64,000 nt of DNA. Source: Desulfosudis oleivorans. Lineage in GTDB: Bacteria; Desulfobacterota; Desulfobacteria; Desulfobacterales; SURF-7. Below the pieces are notes generated by a model. It saw nothing but the letters and a program-made list of their open reading frames with translations. It did no database searches and was not told where the DNA came from. The position numbers were made by a program, and so were the translations under genes. Below, piece after piece: positions 17,084-25,763 of this stretch. Location of the stretch: positions 177,787 to 241,786 of the forward strand of contig DYJD01000007.1 in NCBI GenBank assembly GCA_020723325.1, read 5' to 3'. How positions within the stretch are numbered: the stretch's first letter is position 1; every line of letters begins with the position of its first letter.

Positions 17084-18013
17084 TTATTCCGCAGTAACAG
17101 AACCCATGCTGGCTTCGCTGCCTTTGCCCAGGGCGATGTTGGCGGACTTGTCAACTTTAGCATCGTTCACGATGGTGCCGGAAACCTTGGAATCTTTCAA
17201 GGTCACGGAGCCCATATTGGCGGTTGAGCCTTTCCCCAGGGCGATGTTGGCCGACTTGTCAACTTTGGCCTTGTTGACCACTTTGCCGGAAACATCCGAG
17301 CCTTTCATGGTCACGGAGCCCATATTGGCGGTGGAGTCTTTGCCCAGGGCGATGTTGGCGGATTTGTCGATCTTGGCATCGTTCACCACCGTGCCGGACA
17401 CCTTGGAATCATCCATGGTCACCGAAGCCATATTGGCCTTGGAGCCTTTGCCCAGGGCAATGTTGGCAGACTTGTCAACCTTGGCCTTGTTCACTACTTT
17501 GCCGGACACTTCCGACTCTTTCATGGTCACAGAGCCCATGTTGGCGGTGGAGTCTTTGCCCAGGGCGATGTTGGCGGACTTGTCAACTTTGGCATCGTTC
17601 ACCACCGTGCCGGACACCTTGGAATCCTGCATGGTGACAGAACCCATATTGGCTTTGGAGCCTTTGCCCAGGGCAATGTTGGCGGACTTGTCGATCTTGG
17701 CCTTGTTCACCACCTTGCCGGAAACTTCGGAATCTTTCATGGCCACGGAACCCATATTGGCTTCACTGCCTTTGCCCAGGGCGATGTTGGCGGACTTGTC
17801 AACTTTGGCATCGTTCACCACCGTGCCGGACACCTTGGAATCCTTCATGCCCACGCTGCCCATACGGGCGGTGGAATCCTTGCCCAGGGCAATGTTGGCG
17901 GACTTGTCGATCTTGGCCTTGTTAACTACCTTTCCAGAGACTTCCGTCTCGGCAAATGCCATGGTTGCTCCCAAAACCAAAATTCCGGTTGCTACAGCAA
18001 TAATCTTTTTCAT
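17084..18013 (-). CDS. Secreted repeat protein, eight 36-residue repeats (putative fibre/adhesin subunit)
   Basis: 309 residues: a 21-residue signal peptide (KKIIAVATGILVLGATMAFA) and then 288 residues made only of tandem repeats. The repeat core is VSG(K/T)VVN(K/D)AK(I/V)D, KSANIALGK, then (D/G)S(T/K/E)AN, MGSVTM. Two versions alternate strictly, SGKVVNKAK and SGTVVNDAK, so the true period is 72 residues, four times. Spacing of Ser, Asn, Ala and Gly with Val/Ile strands suggests a stacked beta-solenoid, like curli or trimeric-adhesin heads, but it is not the CsgA consensus. The start ATG 18013 has GAGGAGG upstream. It heads the operon with the CsgG-like channel and is divergent from an HD-GYP protein. 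No cell-wall anchor is present. Function as a secreted, self-assembling fibre is inferred. Confidence 0.88.
   Translation of the reverse strand: MKKIIAVATGILVLGATMAFAETEVSGKVVNKAKIDKSANIALGKDSTARMGSVGMKDSKVSGTVVNDAKVDKSANIALGKGSEANMGSVAMKDSEVSGKVVNKAKIDKSANIALGKGSKANMGSVTMQDSKVSGTVVNDAKVDKSANIALGKDSTANMGSVTMKESEVSGKVVNKAKVDKSANIALGKGSKANMASVTMDDSKVSGTVVNDAKIDKSANIALGKDSTANMGSVTMKGSDVSGKVVNKAKVDKSANIALGKGSTANMGSVTLKDSKVSGTIVNDAKVDKSANIALGKGSEASMGSVTAE
17087..17950 (-). repeat. Eight tandem 108-bp coding repeats (four 216-bp alternating pairs)
   Basis: The DNA encoding the mature repeat protein is eight near-identical 108-bp units (the first one codon short, the last one codon longer, total exactly 864 bp). 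Odd and even units differ in the same codons each time. This structure should expand or contract by recombination or slippage, so copy number may vary between strains and may be misassembled from short reads. Confidence 0.93.
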
Positions 18014-18637
18014 AGCTTTTTCCTCCTCGATTTGTTGTTGTTGATGAAATTCCAACCGACTACCTAAAACAGCATGTTCCACATTCTTCATTCTTACCAA
18101 TCTGGCGGGAAAATACCCTTTATTTTTTTTACCGGCAATGAAATCAGCCACCCGTAAGATATGAAATCCACCACAAAGAAAAAAGCAACTAGGATATGCA
18201 GCATCATTACTTTACCTTTCCCATCCAGCATGCAGACAAAATAACCATTAATCCTGTAGAACGCAATGAAATGAGCCATAACCGGAAGATGAAACCCTTC
18301 ACAGTATGGAAAGCATTCGACAGGAGAATCGGATATTCATTATTACAGGCACGGACAAGATCGAAAAAAGGAATATCATATTGAATTCGATAGTATATCC
18401 TGGTCCACAGTTCATCGGTGCTGAAAAGAAATGCTGAATCATACATCCATTCCCCTCATTATTCAAGTAATATCATTGCATGATTTTAATGAATATTAAG
18501 AGATGAATTGATTTTTACCTGGAAAATTGATACCGTTCGCGTTGCTGATGCCCATTGAGGCTATTAACCTCCAAAAACGGCAACTATTTTTCCGCCGATT
18601 CAATCGGGAACTTCAATGGGATTCCCGAGAATGCTGA
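18014..18637. promoter_or_regulatory. 624-bp AT-rich region between divergent repeat-protein and HD-GYP genes
   Basis: No convincing full-length gene. It must contain the promoters for the repeat-protein operon (leftward) and the HD-GYP gene (rightward). One short frame on the minus strand is listed separately. I could not single out convincing -35/-10 pairs. The low G+C compared with the flanking genes is typical of a regulatory region. Confidence 0.5.
18094..18207 (-). CDS. Possible 37-residue membrane peptide
   Basis: Starting at ATG 18207, with AAAGG seven bases upstream, the frame gives a single strongly hydrophobic segment (LHILVAFFFVVDFISYGWLI) and a basic tail. It is on the same strand as, and 80 bp ahead of, the repeat-protein gene. 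Very short and of unknown family; it may be chance. Confidence 0.22.
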   Translation of the reverse strand: MMLHILVAFFFVVDFISYGWLISLPVKKIKGIFPPDW

Positions 18638-20230
18638 ATGATCATAAGTACACAGGATATCATGGACGAACAAATTGCAAATGGTAGTGACAATTTTCTT
18701 TTCGCTGCGGAGCAAGCAGAAATTCCTACTCTGCACGTATCCAATAACCCTTGGAAAATTATTATCGCAGACGATGAAAAAGAGATTCACCAGATTACCC
18801 AGATGGTGTTGAATGATTACGTCTTTGACAAACGCAATATTCAGTTTTTCAGCGCTTATACCGGCGAAGAAACCAAACGCTTGATCGAGGAAAATCCGGA
18901 TACCGCTATTATTTTGCTGGACGTCGTCATGGAAACAGACTCTTCCGGATTGGAGGTCGCCCAATACATTCGGCAAACATTGAAAAACAGCTTTGTCCGC
19001 ATTATTCTGCGCACCGGCCAGCCCGGCAAGGCACCTGAAAAAAAGATTATAATGGAGTATGATATCAATGAGTATAAAGAAAAAACCGAATTGACCACCC
19101 AAAAGCTGTTCACTACTATAACATCTTCCCTACGTTCCTATAAGGACTTGATCACCATCGACAGGACCCGACAGGTTTTGGAACTGGTTATCAAATCATC
19201 GGAACGGATTTTCGAAAATCAGTCTCTGAAACGTTTTACAACCGGCTTGCTGAATCGGATTTTGTCCATCCTCAGACTGGATCAAAACGCCATGTACATT
19301 CAGGCTTCCGGATTTGCTGCGTCTTATGAACAGAATGATTTTCGTGTCATCGCCGCCACCGGCCGTTTTGAGAGTTTCATTGATCAAGACGTTCGCGATG
19401 TTGTCCCGAAAGAAATCCAGCAATACCTCCGGTCGGCCCTTGAGAAAAAGGAAGGCATCTTTATCGATGATGCCTACATCGGCTATTTCAGCACTGAAAC
19501 CGGATCGACCAATTTGATTTATTTGAACGGCTGTAGAAACCTGACTGCGTTGGAAAAGGATCTGATCCGAATTTTTTCGTCCAATATTTCGATTGCCTTT
19601 GACAATCTATATTTATCCCAAGAAATCGTCGACACCCAAAAAGAAGTCATCTTCACCCTGGGGGAACTGGTGGATACCCGTTCCAAAGGCATGGCCAACC
19701 ATGTGCGTCGTGTTGCTGAATTTTCCCGCCTCCTGGCCTTGAAAGCCGGCTTACGGGAAGAAGAGGCGGAATTGCTGAAACTGGCCTCACCCATGCATGA
19801 TGTCGGTAAAATCGGTATTCCTGATTCTATTCTGAACAAACCCGGTGCATTGTCCGATGATGAATATTGCTATATCAAATCACACAGCCAAATCGGTTTT
19901 GAAATCCTGAAAAATTCAAAGCGTGAAATATTAAAGGCCGCCACCATTGTCGCCCAACAGCATCATGAACGCTGGGATGGCAGCGGCTACCCCCAGGGGT
20001 TGAAAGGCGAACAAATCCACATTTTTGGAAGGATAACCGGCCTTGCCGATGTTTTTGATGCCTTGACCCATAATCGCATCTACAAAAAAGCCTGGCCGAT
20101 TCAGTTTGTAATCGATTATTTCAAGGACAATCGCGGCAAATATTTCGATCCACGCCTGGTAGACCTCTTCATCCAACACATTGACGAGTTCCTGGAAATC
20201 AATAAACGTTTTCCGGAAAAAGAGGGCTAG
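18638..20230 (+). CDS. Response regulator with DUF3369 and HD-GYP domains (c-di-GMP phosphodiesterase)
   Basis: 530 residues. A receiver domain (about 38-165) with IIADDEKEI, the phospho-acceptor Asp in IILLDVVMETDS and the Lys in EYKEKTEL; a DUF3369 middle domain (about 185-330), a GAF-like region; and a C-terminal HD-GYP domain (about 335-520) with MHDVGKIGIPDSIL, HHERWDGSGYPQGLKG and FGRITGLADVFDAL. The HD dyad and the GYP motif are intact, so hydrolysis of cyclic di-GMP is expected. It is transcribed away from the repeat-protein/CsgG-like operon, across 624 bp, which suggests c-di-GMP control of that surface structure. ATG 18662 is an alternative start. Its kinase is not obvious. Confidence 0.93.
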   Translation: MIISTQDIMDEQIANGSDNFLFAAEQAEIPTLHVSNNPWKIIIADDEKEIHQITQMVLNDYVFDKRNIQFFSAYTGEETKRLIEENPDTAIILLDVVMETDSSGLEVAQYIRQTLKNSFVRIILRTGQPGKAPEKKIIMEYDINEYKEKTELTTQKLFTTITSSLRSYKDLITIDRTRQVLELVIKSSERIFENQSLKRFTTGLLNRILSILRLDQNAMYIQASGFAASYEQNDFRVIAATGRFESFIDQDVRDVVPKEIQQYLRSALEKKEGIFIDDAYIGYFSTETGSTNLIYLNGCRNLTALEKDLIRIFSSNISIAFDNLYLSQEIVDTQKEVIFTLGELVDTRSKGMANHVRRVAEFSRLLALKAGLREEEAELLKLASPMHDVGKIGIPDSILNKPGALSDDEYCYIKSHSQIGFEILKNSKREILKAATIVAQQHHERWDGSGYPQGLKGEQIHIFGRITGLADVFDALTHNRIYKKAWPIQFVIDYFKDNRGKYFDPRLVDLFIQHIDEFLEINKRFPEKEG

Positions 20231-20234
20231 CCCC

Positions 20235-20834
20235 TTACAAACGGGAAAGCAGAATTGTTGCAAGTTCTTTGAGGTTATTTGAAAAAAAATGATCCGCGCC
20301 GGGAATAATCTCCAGACAAACTTGCTTTTCTCTGCCGATAAGCCAATTTCGAATATTTTCAACCGGGGCGATTTCATCTTCTTGGCCGCTGATAATAAGT
20401 TTCAAACTTGAATCCGGCGCCACCTGGCTGAAATCAAGGAAACCCATGGGCGGGGAAACCATCACCATGCGTTGAATATCAATGCATTCGTTGCTGAGCC
20501 CGGCAGAGACCCAAGTCCCAAATGAATAGCCGGCCAAGTCGATGTTGGTTATTCCCATCTCCCTTAAAAAACCGATGGCGGATTTCACATCGACTTTTTC
20601 ACCACGGCCATGATCATATTTTCCTTGACTGGCACCGACACCCCTGAAATTAAAACGAAGACTAGTAAATCCCTTTTCCTCATAGGCCCGGCAGATTGTT
20701 TCCACAACCGGATTATACATGGTACCGCCGTACAGGGGATGGGGATGGGTGAGCACTACCCCCTTTTCCTTGCTGTTGCGACGAAGCAATCCTTCAATTT
20801 GATAACCAGCCGATCGAAAAAAAAAGTTCTCCAC
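20235..20834 (-). CDS. Alpha/beta hydrolase of the YhdP/dienelactone-like short type
   Basis: 199 residues. The N-terminal strand pair is followed by HPHPLYGGTMYN, typical of small cytoplasmic alpha/beta hydrolases (oxyanion region), then FNFRGVGASQG, the nucleophile elbow GYSFG (Ser near 104), an Asp in SGQEDEIAP and a His in GADHFF; the Ser-Asp-His triad is therefore complete. There is no signal peptide. Substrate unknown. It lies 12 bp downstream of rnd on the same strand and is convergent with the HD-GYP gene, whose stop is four bp away. Confidence 0.88.
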   Translation of the reverse strand: MENFFFRSAGYQIEGLLRRNSKEKGVVLTHPHPLYGGTMYNPVVETICRAYEEKGFTSLRFNFRGVGASQGKYDHGRGEKVDVKSAIGFLREMGITNIDLAGYSFGTWVSAGLSNECIDIQRMVMVSPPMGFLDFSQVAPDSSLKLIISGQEDEIAPVENIRNWLIGREKQVCLEIIPGADHFFSNNLKELATILLSRL

Positions 20835-20846
20835 CGGTCCTGTCCT

Positions 20847-22001
20847 TTATGGTTTTTCCTTGTCTAAAATCCGAGTTACTTCCTCACCGAATTCCTGAAT
20901 CTGCCATTTCCGAACCCCTTCGATTTTGCTCAATTCCTCTTTCCCCTTGAATTGATGGAGGGCAAGGGCGGTTAGTTGGCTCTTATTGAAAAGCATGGAG
21001 GGATCAAGTCCCAGTTTTCCGGCGCGACTGTCACGCCATTGGCGCAGCTTTTGAAGTTTTTCAGGCGCAACTGGTTTGGGGCGCTTGTTTTTTTCCCGTG
21101 GATAACGGGGAAGTTCATGCATTGGAATCCTCTGAGTTTCCTGTATGATCTTCAGAATCGATGGGGCATACATATGCATCTGTTTCATGCTCAATAGGTT
21201 CAAGGCCATGAGCTGATCCGAATCACTAGGCTGGACCTTGGCCATCTCAATCAGAGCCTTGTTCGATATGATCTTAAAAACCGGCCGGTCTTTCTTTTCC
21301 GCGGTCTTCAATCGGTATTGCAATAGCCCTTCCAGCACGCCGAGACTTCGAAGATCCAATCGACCAGCGCCCTGGATTCGTAAGAACAGTGGTGCATTGT
21401 TCATTGCTACCGATCGAACCCTACTCAAGATGTCACATTCTTCCTGCACCCAGTCCAATCTTCCCTTTTGCTTCAACTCATTTTGCAAATGGACTGCCAA
21501 AGGGATCAGATGGACCACATCCTTGGCAGCATATTCCAGCATATCCTGGGGCAATGGTCGCTGGGACCAATTCTTTTTCTGATATTTTTTTTCCAATTGA
21601 ATTTGGAACACTTCTGCCAAAACCGCTTCGAGTCCGGTTTCCTTACTTCCCAGAAAACGGCAGGCCAATTCCGTGTCAAACAGATTTCTGACTTCAATGC
21701 CAAAATCCCGGAACAGGGAGCGAATATCATAATCTGCCCCATGCATTACCTTTTGCACCTTTTCATTTGCAAAAACAGATTTTAGTGCGGATAAATCGCC
21801 GGCCTGTAAAGGATCGATCAGAATGTTTCGATGGACTGTGGCCATTTGCAACAGGCACACTCTTTCCTTGAACCGAAACATGGAGTCCGCCTCCAAATCA
21901 ACGGCGATCATGGTTTCATGCTGAATGGATTCAGCAAGCCCTTTTAATTCAATGGCAGATGTAATCATTTCATATGGCTCTGCTTGCCTGTTAATCGACA
22001 T
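20847..22001 (-). CDS. rnd: Ribonuclease D
   Basis: 384 residues. The 3'-5' exonuclease domain (about 15-190) has the DEDD pattern: DLEAD, the KVMHGADYDIRSL block, and EYAAKDVVHLIPL with the final acidic residue. The C-terminus contains HRDC-type helical segments (about 210-290 and 310-380), as in RNase D that trims tRNA 3' ends. Divergent from thrS with 120 bp between. The first ATG is used; a second, 11 codons on, is possible. Confidence 0.9.
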   Translation of the reverse strand: MSINRQAEPYEMITSAIELKGLAESIQHETMIAVDLEADSMFRFKERVCLLQMATVHRNILIDPLQAGDLSALKSVFANEKVQKVMHGADYDIRSLFRDFGIEVRNLFDTELACRFLGSKETGLEAVLAEVFQIQLEKKYQKKNWSQRPLPQDMLEYAAKDVVHLIPLAVHLQNELKQKGRLDWVQEECDILSRVRSVAMNNAPLFLRIQGAGRLDLRSLGVLEGLLQYRLKTAEKKDRPVFKIISNKALIEMAKVQPSDSDQLMALNLLSMKQMHMYAPSILKIIQETQRIPMHELPRYPREKNKRPKPVAPEKLQKLRQWRDSRAGKLGLDPSMLFNKSQLTALALHQFKGKEELSKIEGVRKWQIQEFGEEVTRILDKEKP

Positions 22002-22121
22002 ATTCCGGTTTTACCACCTATCTTTTTCCTTGACCAACATCATCAATTCTCTTAACGTAATGAACTTGGACATTTTTTCGCAACTGAATGATTTCTTCAA
22101 TAACCAAACAGGTACACACAA

Positions 22122-24038
22122 ATGATTACTATAACACTTCCGGATAAAAGTATAAAGAGCTTTGAAACAGTACCCACTGGCTTGGATGTGGCCAAATCGA
22201 TTTCCGAAGGCTTGGCACGGAATTGTGTTGCTGTTCAAATCGATGGAACACTTCGCGATCTCAGTATTTCCATAGAAAAAGACGCACACATCCGTTTAAT
22301 CACTACCGAAATGCCGGAAGCCCTGGAAATTCTAAGACACAGCGCCGCGCATGTGATGGCCCAGGCCATTACCCGAATTTATAAAAACGCCAAACTGACC
22401 ATCGGTCCGGTGGTAAAGGAAGGATTCTATTACGATATTGATATGGATCCCATCTCCGAGGATCATTTTGCCGAGATCGAGGCTGAGATGAACAAAATCA
22501 TCAACGCTAAATATCCCTTTGAACGCAAGGAAGTATCCAAGTCGGAAGCCTTGGCCTTTTACCAGAATGAACCTTACAAACATGAGCTGGTTTCGGAATT
22601 GGCAGACGGTTCCATCTCTTTCTATTCCCAAGGGGAATTCACCGACCTCTGTCGCGGTCCACACCTGCCCCACACCGGCATGATCAAAGGTTTTAAGCTG
22701 ATGCGGGTTTCCGGGGCATATTGGCGGGCGGACCAGACCAAAGCCCAACTGCAACGGGTATACGGCATCGCTTTTTTTGATAAAAAGGAACTTAAGCAGT
22801 ATCTGCATGTCCTGGAGGAAGCCAAGAAACGCGACCACCGCAAAATCGGCGCTACCTTGGATCTGTTCAGTTTCCACGATGTGGCTGCGGGCATGCCTTT
22901 TTTTCATGCAAAAGGAATGGACCTTTGGAATGCCTTGTTGGATTATTGGCGCTTGGAACACCGGGTCGCCGGCTACGTTGAGACCAAGACACCCCTGATT
23001 CTCAACCGCAGTCTCTGGGAAAAAAGCGGGCACTGGGAAAACTATCGCGAAAACATGTACACTTCCGTGATTGATGAAATCGATGTGGCCATTAAACCCA
23101 TGAATTGCCCCGGTGGAATGCTGCTGTACAGTGAGAAATCCCATTCCTATCGAGATCTGCCCATGCGTGCAGCGGAGATCGGACTGGTTCATCGCCATGA
23201 ACTAAGCGGAGTTTTATCAGGTCTTTTCCGGGTGCGGGCCTTTCATCAGGATGACGCCCATATCTTTATGACCCCGGATCAAATTGAAAGCGAGATATTG
23301 GGGGTCCTGCAATTGGTTGAACGTATTTATGCCACCTTCGGCCTTGGATTCAACCTGGAACTGTCCACCCGTCCGAAAAAATCCATCGGCAGCGACGAGC
23401 AATGGGCCCAGGCCACCAACGGCTTAACCTCGGCGCTGCAGGCCTATGGGAAAAATTTTCAAATCAACCAGGGCGACGGCGCTTTTTACGGCCCCAAAAT
23501 CGATATTCACATCAACGACGCCATCGGCCGCACCTGGCAATGCGGCACCATTCAGTTGGACATGTCCCTGCCGGAAAGATTTGATCTATCCTATGTGGGC
23601 AAGGACAATGAGAAGCACCGTCCGGTGATGATTCACCGGGTTATCTATGGATCCATCGAAAGATTCATGGGCATCCTGATCGAGCATTTTGCTGGAAAAT
23701 TTCCGTTATGGATGGCGCCCACTCAGCTTGTTCTGCTGCCCATGAACGACGAACTCGCCCCCTATGCCCATGAGCAAAAAATGATACTGGAAAAAGCCGG
23801 GTTGCGCGTGACCGTGGACAATCGCACGGAAAGCCTGAATAAAAAAATCCGGGAGGCACAATTGCTCAATATTCCACTGATGTTGACCATCGGTGAAAAA
23901 GAAAAATCATCCGGGACCTTTGCTGTGCGCACCCTGGACGGCAATGTAAAATACGGTGTCAGCCTGGAGGATTTGCTGAACCGGATGCGGGCCAACATCA
24001 ACGAACGAAGAATCGGATTGAACTTATTTGGGGATTGA
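22122..24038 (+). CDS. thrS: Threonyl-tRNA synthetase
   Basis: 638 residues, full length. TGS domain (1-62), the editing domain with HSAAHVMAQAI and CRGPHLPHTG, then the class II catalytic core with the zinc-site motif PMNCPGGM (about 328), HRHELSGVLSGLFRVRAF, and the motif 3 region GSIERFMGILIEH, and an anticodon-binding domain (about 535-635). The HxxxH and C-x-x-x-H editing residues are present. It is a single gene here; infC and rpmI do not follow as they do in many bacteria. It ends 26 bp before the convergent rluD-type gene. I see no T-box in the 120 bp upstream. Confidence 0.97.
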   Translation: MITITLPDKSIKSFETVPTGLDVAKSISEGLARNCVAVQIDGTLRDLSISIEKDAHIRLITTEMPEALEILRHSAAHVMAQAITRIYKNAKLTIGPVVKEGFYYDIDMDPISEDHFAEIEAEMNKIINAKYPFERKEVSKSEALAFYQNEPYKHELVSELADGSISFYSQGEFTDLCRGPHLPHTGMIKGFKLMRVSGAYWRADQTKAQLQRVYGIAFFDKKELKQYLHVLEEAKKRDHRKIGATLDLFSFHDVAAGMPFFHAKGMDLWNALLDYWRLEHRVAGYVETKTPLILNRSLWEKSGHWENYRENMYTSVIDEIDVAIKPMNCPGGMLLYSEKSHSYRDLPMRAAEIGLVHRHELSGVLSGLFRVRAFHQDDAHIFMTPDQIESEILGVLQLVERIYATFGLGFNLELSTRPKKSIGSDEQWAQATNGLTSALQAYGKNFQINQGDGAFYGPKIDIHINDAIGRTWQCGTIQLDMSLPERFDLSYVGKDNEKHRPVMIHRVIYGSIERFMGILIEHFAGKFPLWMAPTQLVLLPMNDELAPYAHEQKMILEKAGLRVTVDNRTESLNKKIREAQLLNIPLMLTIGEKEKSSGTFAVRTLDGNVKYGVSLEDLLNRMRANINERRIGLNLFGD

Positions 24039-24064
24039 AGGCTATCAAGTTCAATTCATTTCCG

Positions 24065-25036
24065 TCAGCTTGAATCTCTGTCCACTTGCCGCAATCCTTG
24101 TATAAGACTTGCCATGTCTGATGGAACAGGTGCTTCAAAGCCCATGGGTTCACCTGTCAGGGGATGATCCAATTCAATGCGCAAGGCATGCAACATCTGG
24201 CGGGAGACAGAAGCGAGTAAATCCTGGATGGGTTTACTTGGGATCAGCCTTCTCTTGCGGGAGCCGTAGGCCGGATCTCCCACCAGGGGATGATGAACTG
24301 CGGCGCAATGCACACGAATCTGATGGGTTCGTCCGGTGAGAATCTTCAAATCCAATAGGGTAATGCCGTTTAATGTTTCCCTTACCTGCCAGTGTGTTTC
24401 CGCAGATCGCGGACGCCGAGTGAAAATGGACATTTTTTTGCGATCCGATGGATGCCGGCCGATGGGAAAATCGATTTTGCCCTGAGGCGCATCAAATATA
24501 CCGAATACCAAAGCCAGATAATGTTTATTGATCTTGCGCGATTTGAATTGGGCGGACAAATGATTGTGAGCGGTTTGATTCTTGGCAACGACAATGACAC
24601 CCGAGGTGTCTTTGTCAAGTCGGTGGACGATACCAGGCCGCATTTGCCCGCCGATGCCTTCCATTTCCGGACAATGATGAAGCAAACCGTGGACCAGAGT
24701 ACCGCTGGGATGTCCAGGTGAAGGGTGTACCACCATGCCGGCCGGTTTATCCACGACGATCATGGCCTTGTCTTCAAATAAAACCTGGAAATCCAGTTGT
24801 TCCGGTTCCAAGATGGCTGGTTCCGGCGGCGGGATTTCGCCCTGGATCACATCCCCGACATGCACAGTATAACCGGGCTTCCGGATCAAACCGGAAACCC
24901 GGACGTTGCCGTTTCGAATCAGGACGGCAGCACGATTTCGCGAACAATCAGTGAGTGTGGATGCGAGCAGGATGTCCAGTCGTTTGTTAAGGTCCGCAGC
25001 AGTTACCGTAATCGTGAAAACCCCAGGAGCTGACAT
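24065..25036 (-). CDS. rluD: RluD-family 23S rRNA pseudouridine synthase
   Basis: 323 residues: an S4 domain (about 10-70, KRLDILLAS...RNRAAVLIRNGNVRVSG) and the RsuA/RluA catalytic domain with the catalytic Asp in HRLDKDTSGVIVVAK, then KHYLALV, ILTGRTHQIRVH and LVGDPAYG. RluD modifies helix 69 of 23S rRNA in E. coli; other RluA paralogues look alike, so the exact target is by analogy. It follows carD with 21 bp between, and converges with thrS. Confidence 0.9.
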   Translation of the reverse strand: MSAPGVFTITVTAADLNKRLDILLASTLTDCSRNRAAVLIRNGNVRVSGLIRKPGYTVHVGDVIQGEIPPPEPAILEPEQLDFQVLFEDKAMIVVDKPAGMVVHPSPGHPSGTLVHGLLHHCPEMEGIGGQMRPGIVHRLDKDTSGVIVVAKNQTAHNHLSAQFKSRKINKHYLALVFGIFDAPQGKIDFPIGRHPSDRKKMSIFTRRPRSAETHWQVRETLNGITLLDLKILTGRTHQIRVHCAAVHHPLVGDPAYGSRKRRLIPSKPIQDLLASVSRQMLHALRIELDHPLTGEPMGFEAPVPSDMASLIQGLRQVDRDSS

Positions 25037-25057
25037 GATGCCGGAGAAGAATAGGAT

Positions 25058-25585
25058 CTATTGAGCTTGAAACAGAGATTCAATTTCAGACATGACCGCG
25101 CGTTCATCTTTGTTCTTGGCTGTACATAATTCCTTTAGAAGCAATCCTTGGGCAGTGTCGAGCAGCTTACGTTCGCCAAAAGAAAGGTCTTTCGTCAGCT
25201 TTAACAAAAACAAATCGCGAAATACCTCGGCCACGTCAAAAAGGGAGCCGGTTTTGATCTTGTCCATGTATTCACGATAGCGACGATTCCAGGTTTGATT
25301 ATCAATGGAAACCGTCCGCTTGGTTCTCATTACCGCGTAAATTTTATCGACCTCATCCTTATGGATAACATTCCGCAGACCCACCGACTCCACATTGCGG
25401 GTCGGAATCATGATCACCATGCTGCTTTCCAGGATTTTCATAATATAGAAATCCTGCTTGCGCCCGCCGATTTCCCTGCTTTCAATTGCTTCGATGCGTC
25501 CTACACCATGTGCGGGATATACGGCCAAATCCCCTGGACTGAACGCTCTGTTCCTCTGTGCTTCCATCATTGCCTTTTCTGCCAT
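25058..25585 (-). CDS. CarD-family transcription factor (CdnL-like)
   Basis: 175 residues from ATG 25585. N-terminal CarD/TRCF RNA-polymerase-interacting domain (about 12-70) with FSPGDLAVYPAHGVGRIEAIE, then a helical C-terminal domain containing NRRYREYMDKIKTG, the tryptophan-side DNA-contact helix region typical of CdnL, and FGERKLLDTAQGLL. Members of this family bind the polymerase beta subunit and stabilise open complexes at promoters including rRNA ones. The upstream frame goes to 25618 but the shorter start fits the family. It is 21 bp before the rluD-type gene. Confidence 0.92.
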   Translation of the reverse strand: MAEKAMMEAQRNRAFSPGDLAVYPAHGVGRIEAIESREIGGRKQDFYIMKILESSMVIMIPTRNVESVGLRNVIHKDEVDKIYAVMRTKRTVSIDNQTWNRRYREYMDKIKTGSLFDVAEVFRDLFLLKLTKDLSFGERKLLDTAQGLLLKELCTAKNKDERAVMSEIESLFQAQ

Positions 25586-25705
25586 GTTATCACCACCAAA
25601 GGTTATCCCAATACGCAATGCTGCACGCGTATTTGATTTGCCTTCACAAATATGTGTCGCGGCATGGATATTCTTTTATATCAAACTTATCGGCCCGAAG
25701 CAACA

Positions 25706-25733
25706 AAAAAAGGGGATCGGCAAGCCGACCCCC
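25706..25733 (-). terminator. Rho-independent terminator after hppA
   Basis: On the minus strand a 10-bp stem GGGGGTCGGC and GCCGATCCCC (one G-U pair, 2-base loop) is followed by seven T. It lies about 30 bp past the hppA stop and should end the transcript from hppA or from further upstream genes. Confidence 0.9.
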
Positions 25734-25763
25734 TTGCACAGCGAGTGCGAATGAAAGATGAGA

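Noticed and set aside
17106..18044. 312-codon plus-strand repetitive frame opposite the repeat-protein gene
   Set aside because: It is the antisense shadow of the repeats; it has no start signal or signal peptide while the minus-strand frame has both.
18207..18446. 79-codon minus-strand frame upstream of the repeat-protein gene
   Set aside because: No start signal and unlikely composition; only the shorter 18094-18207 frame has a ribosome site and even that is weak.
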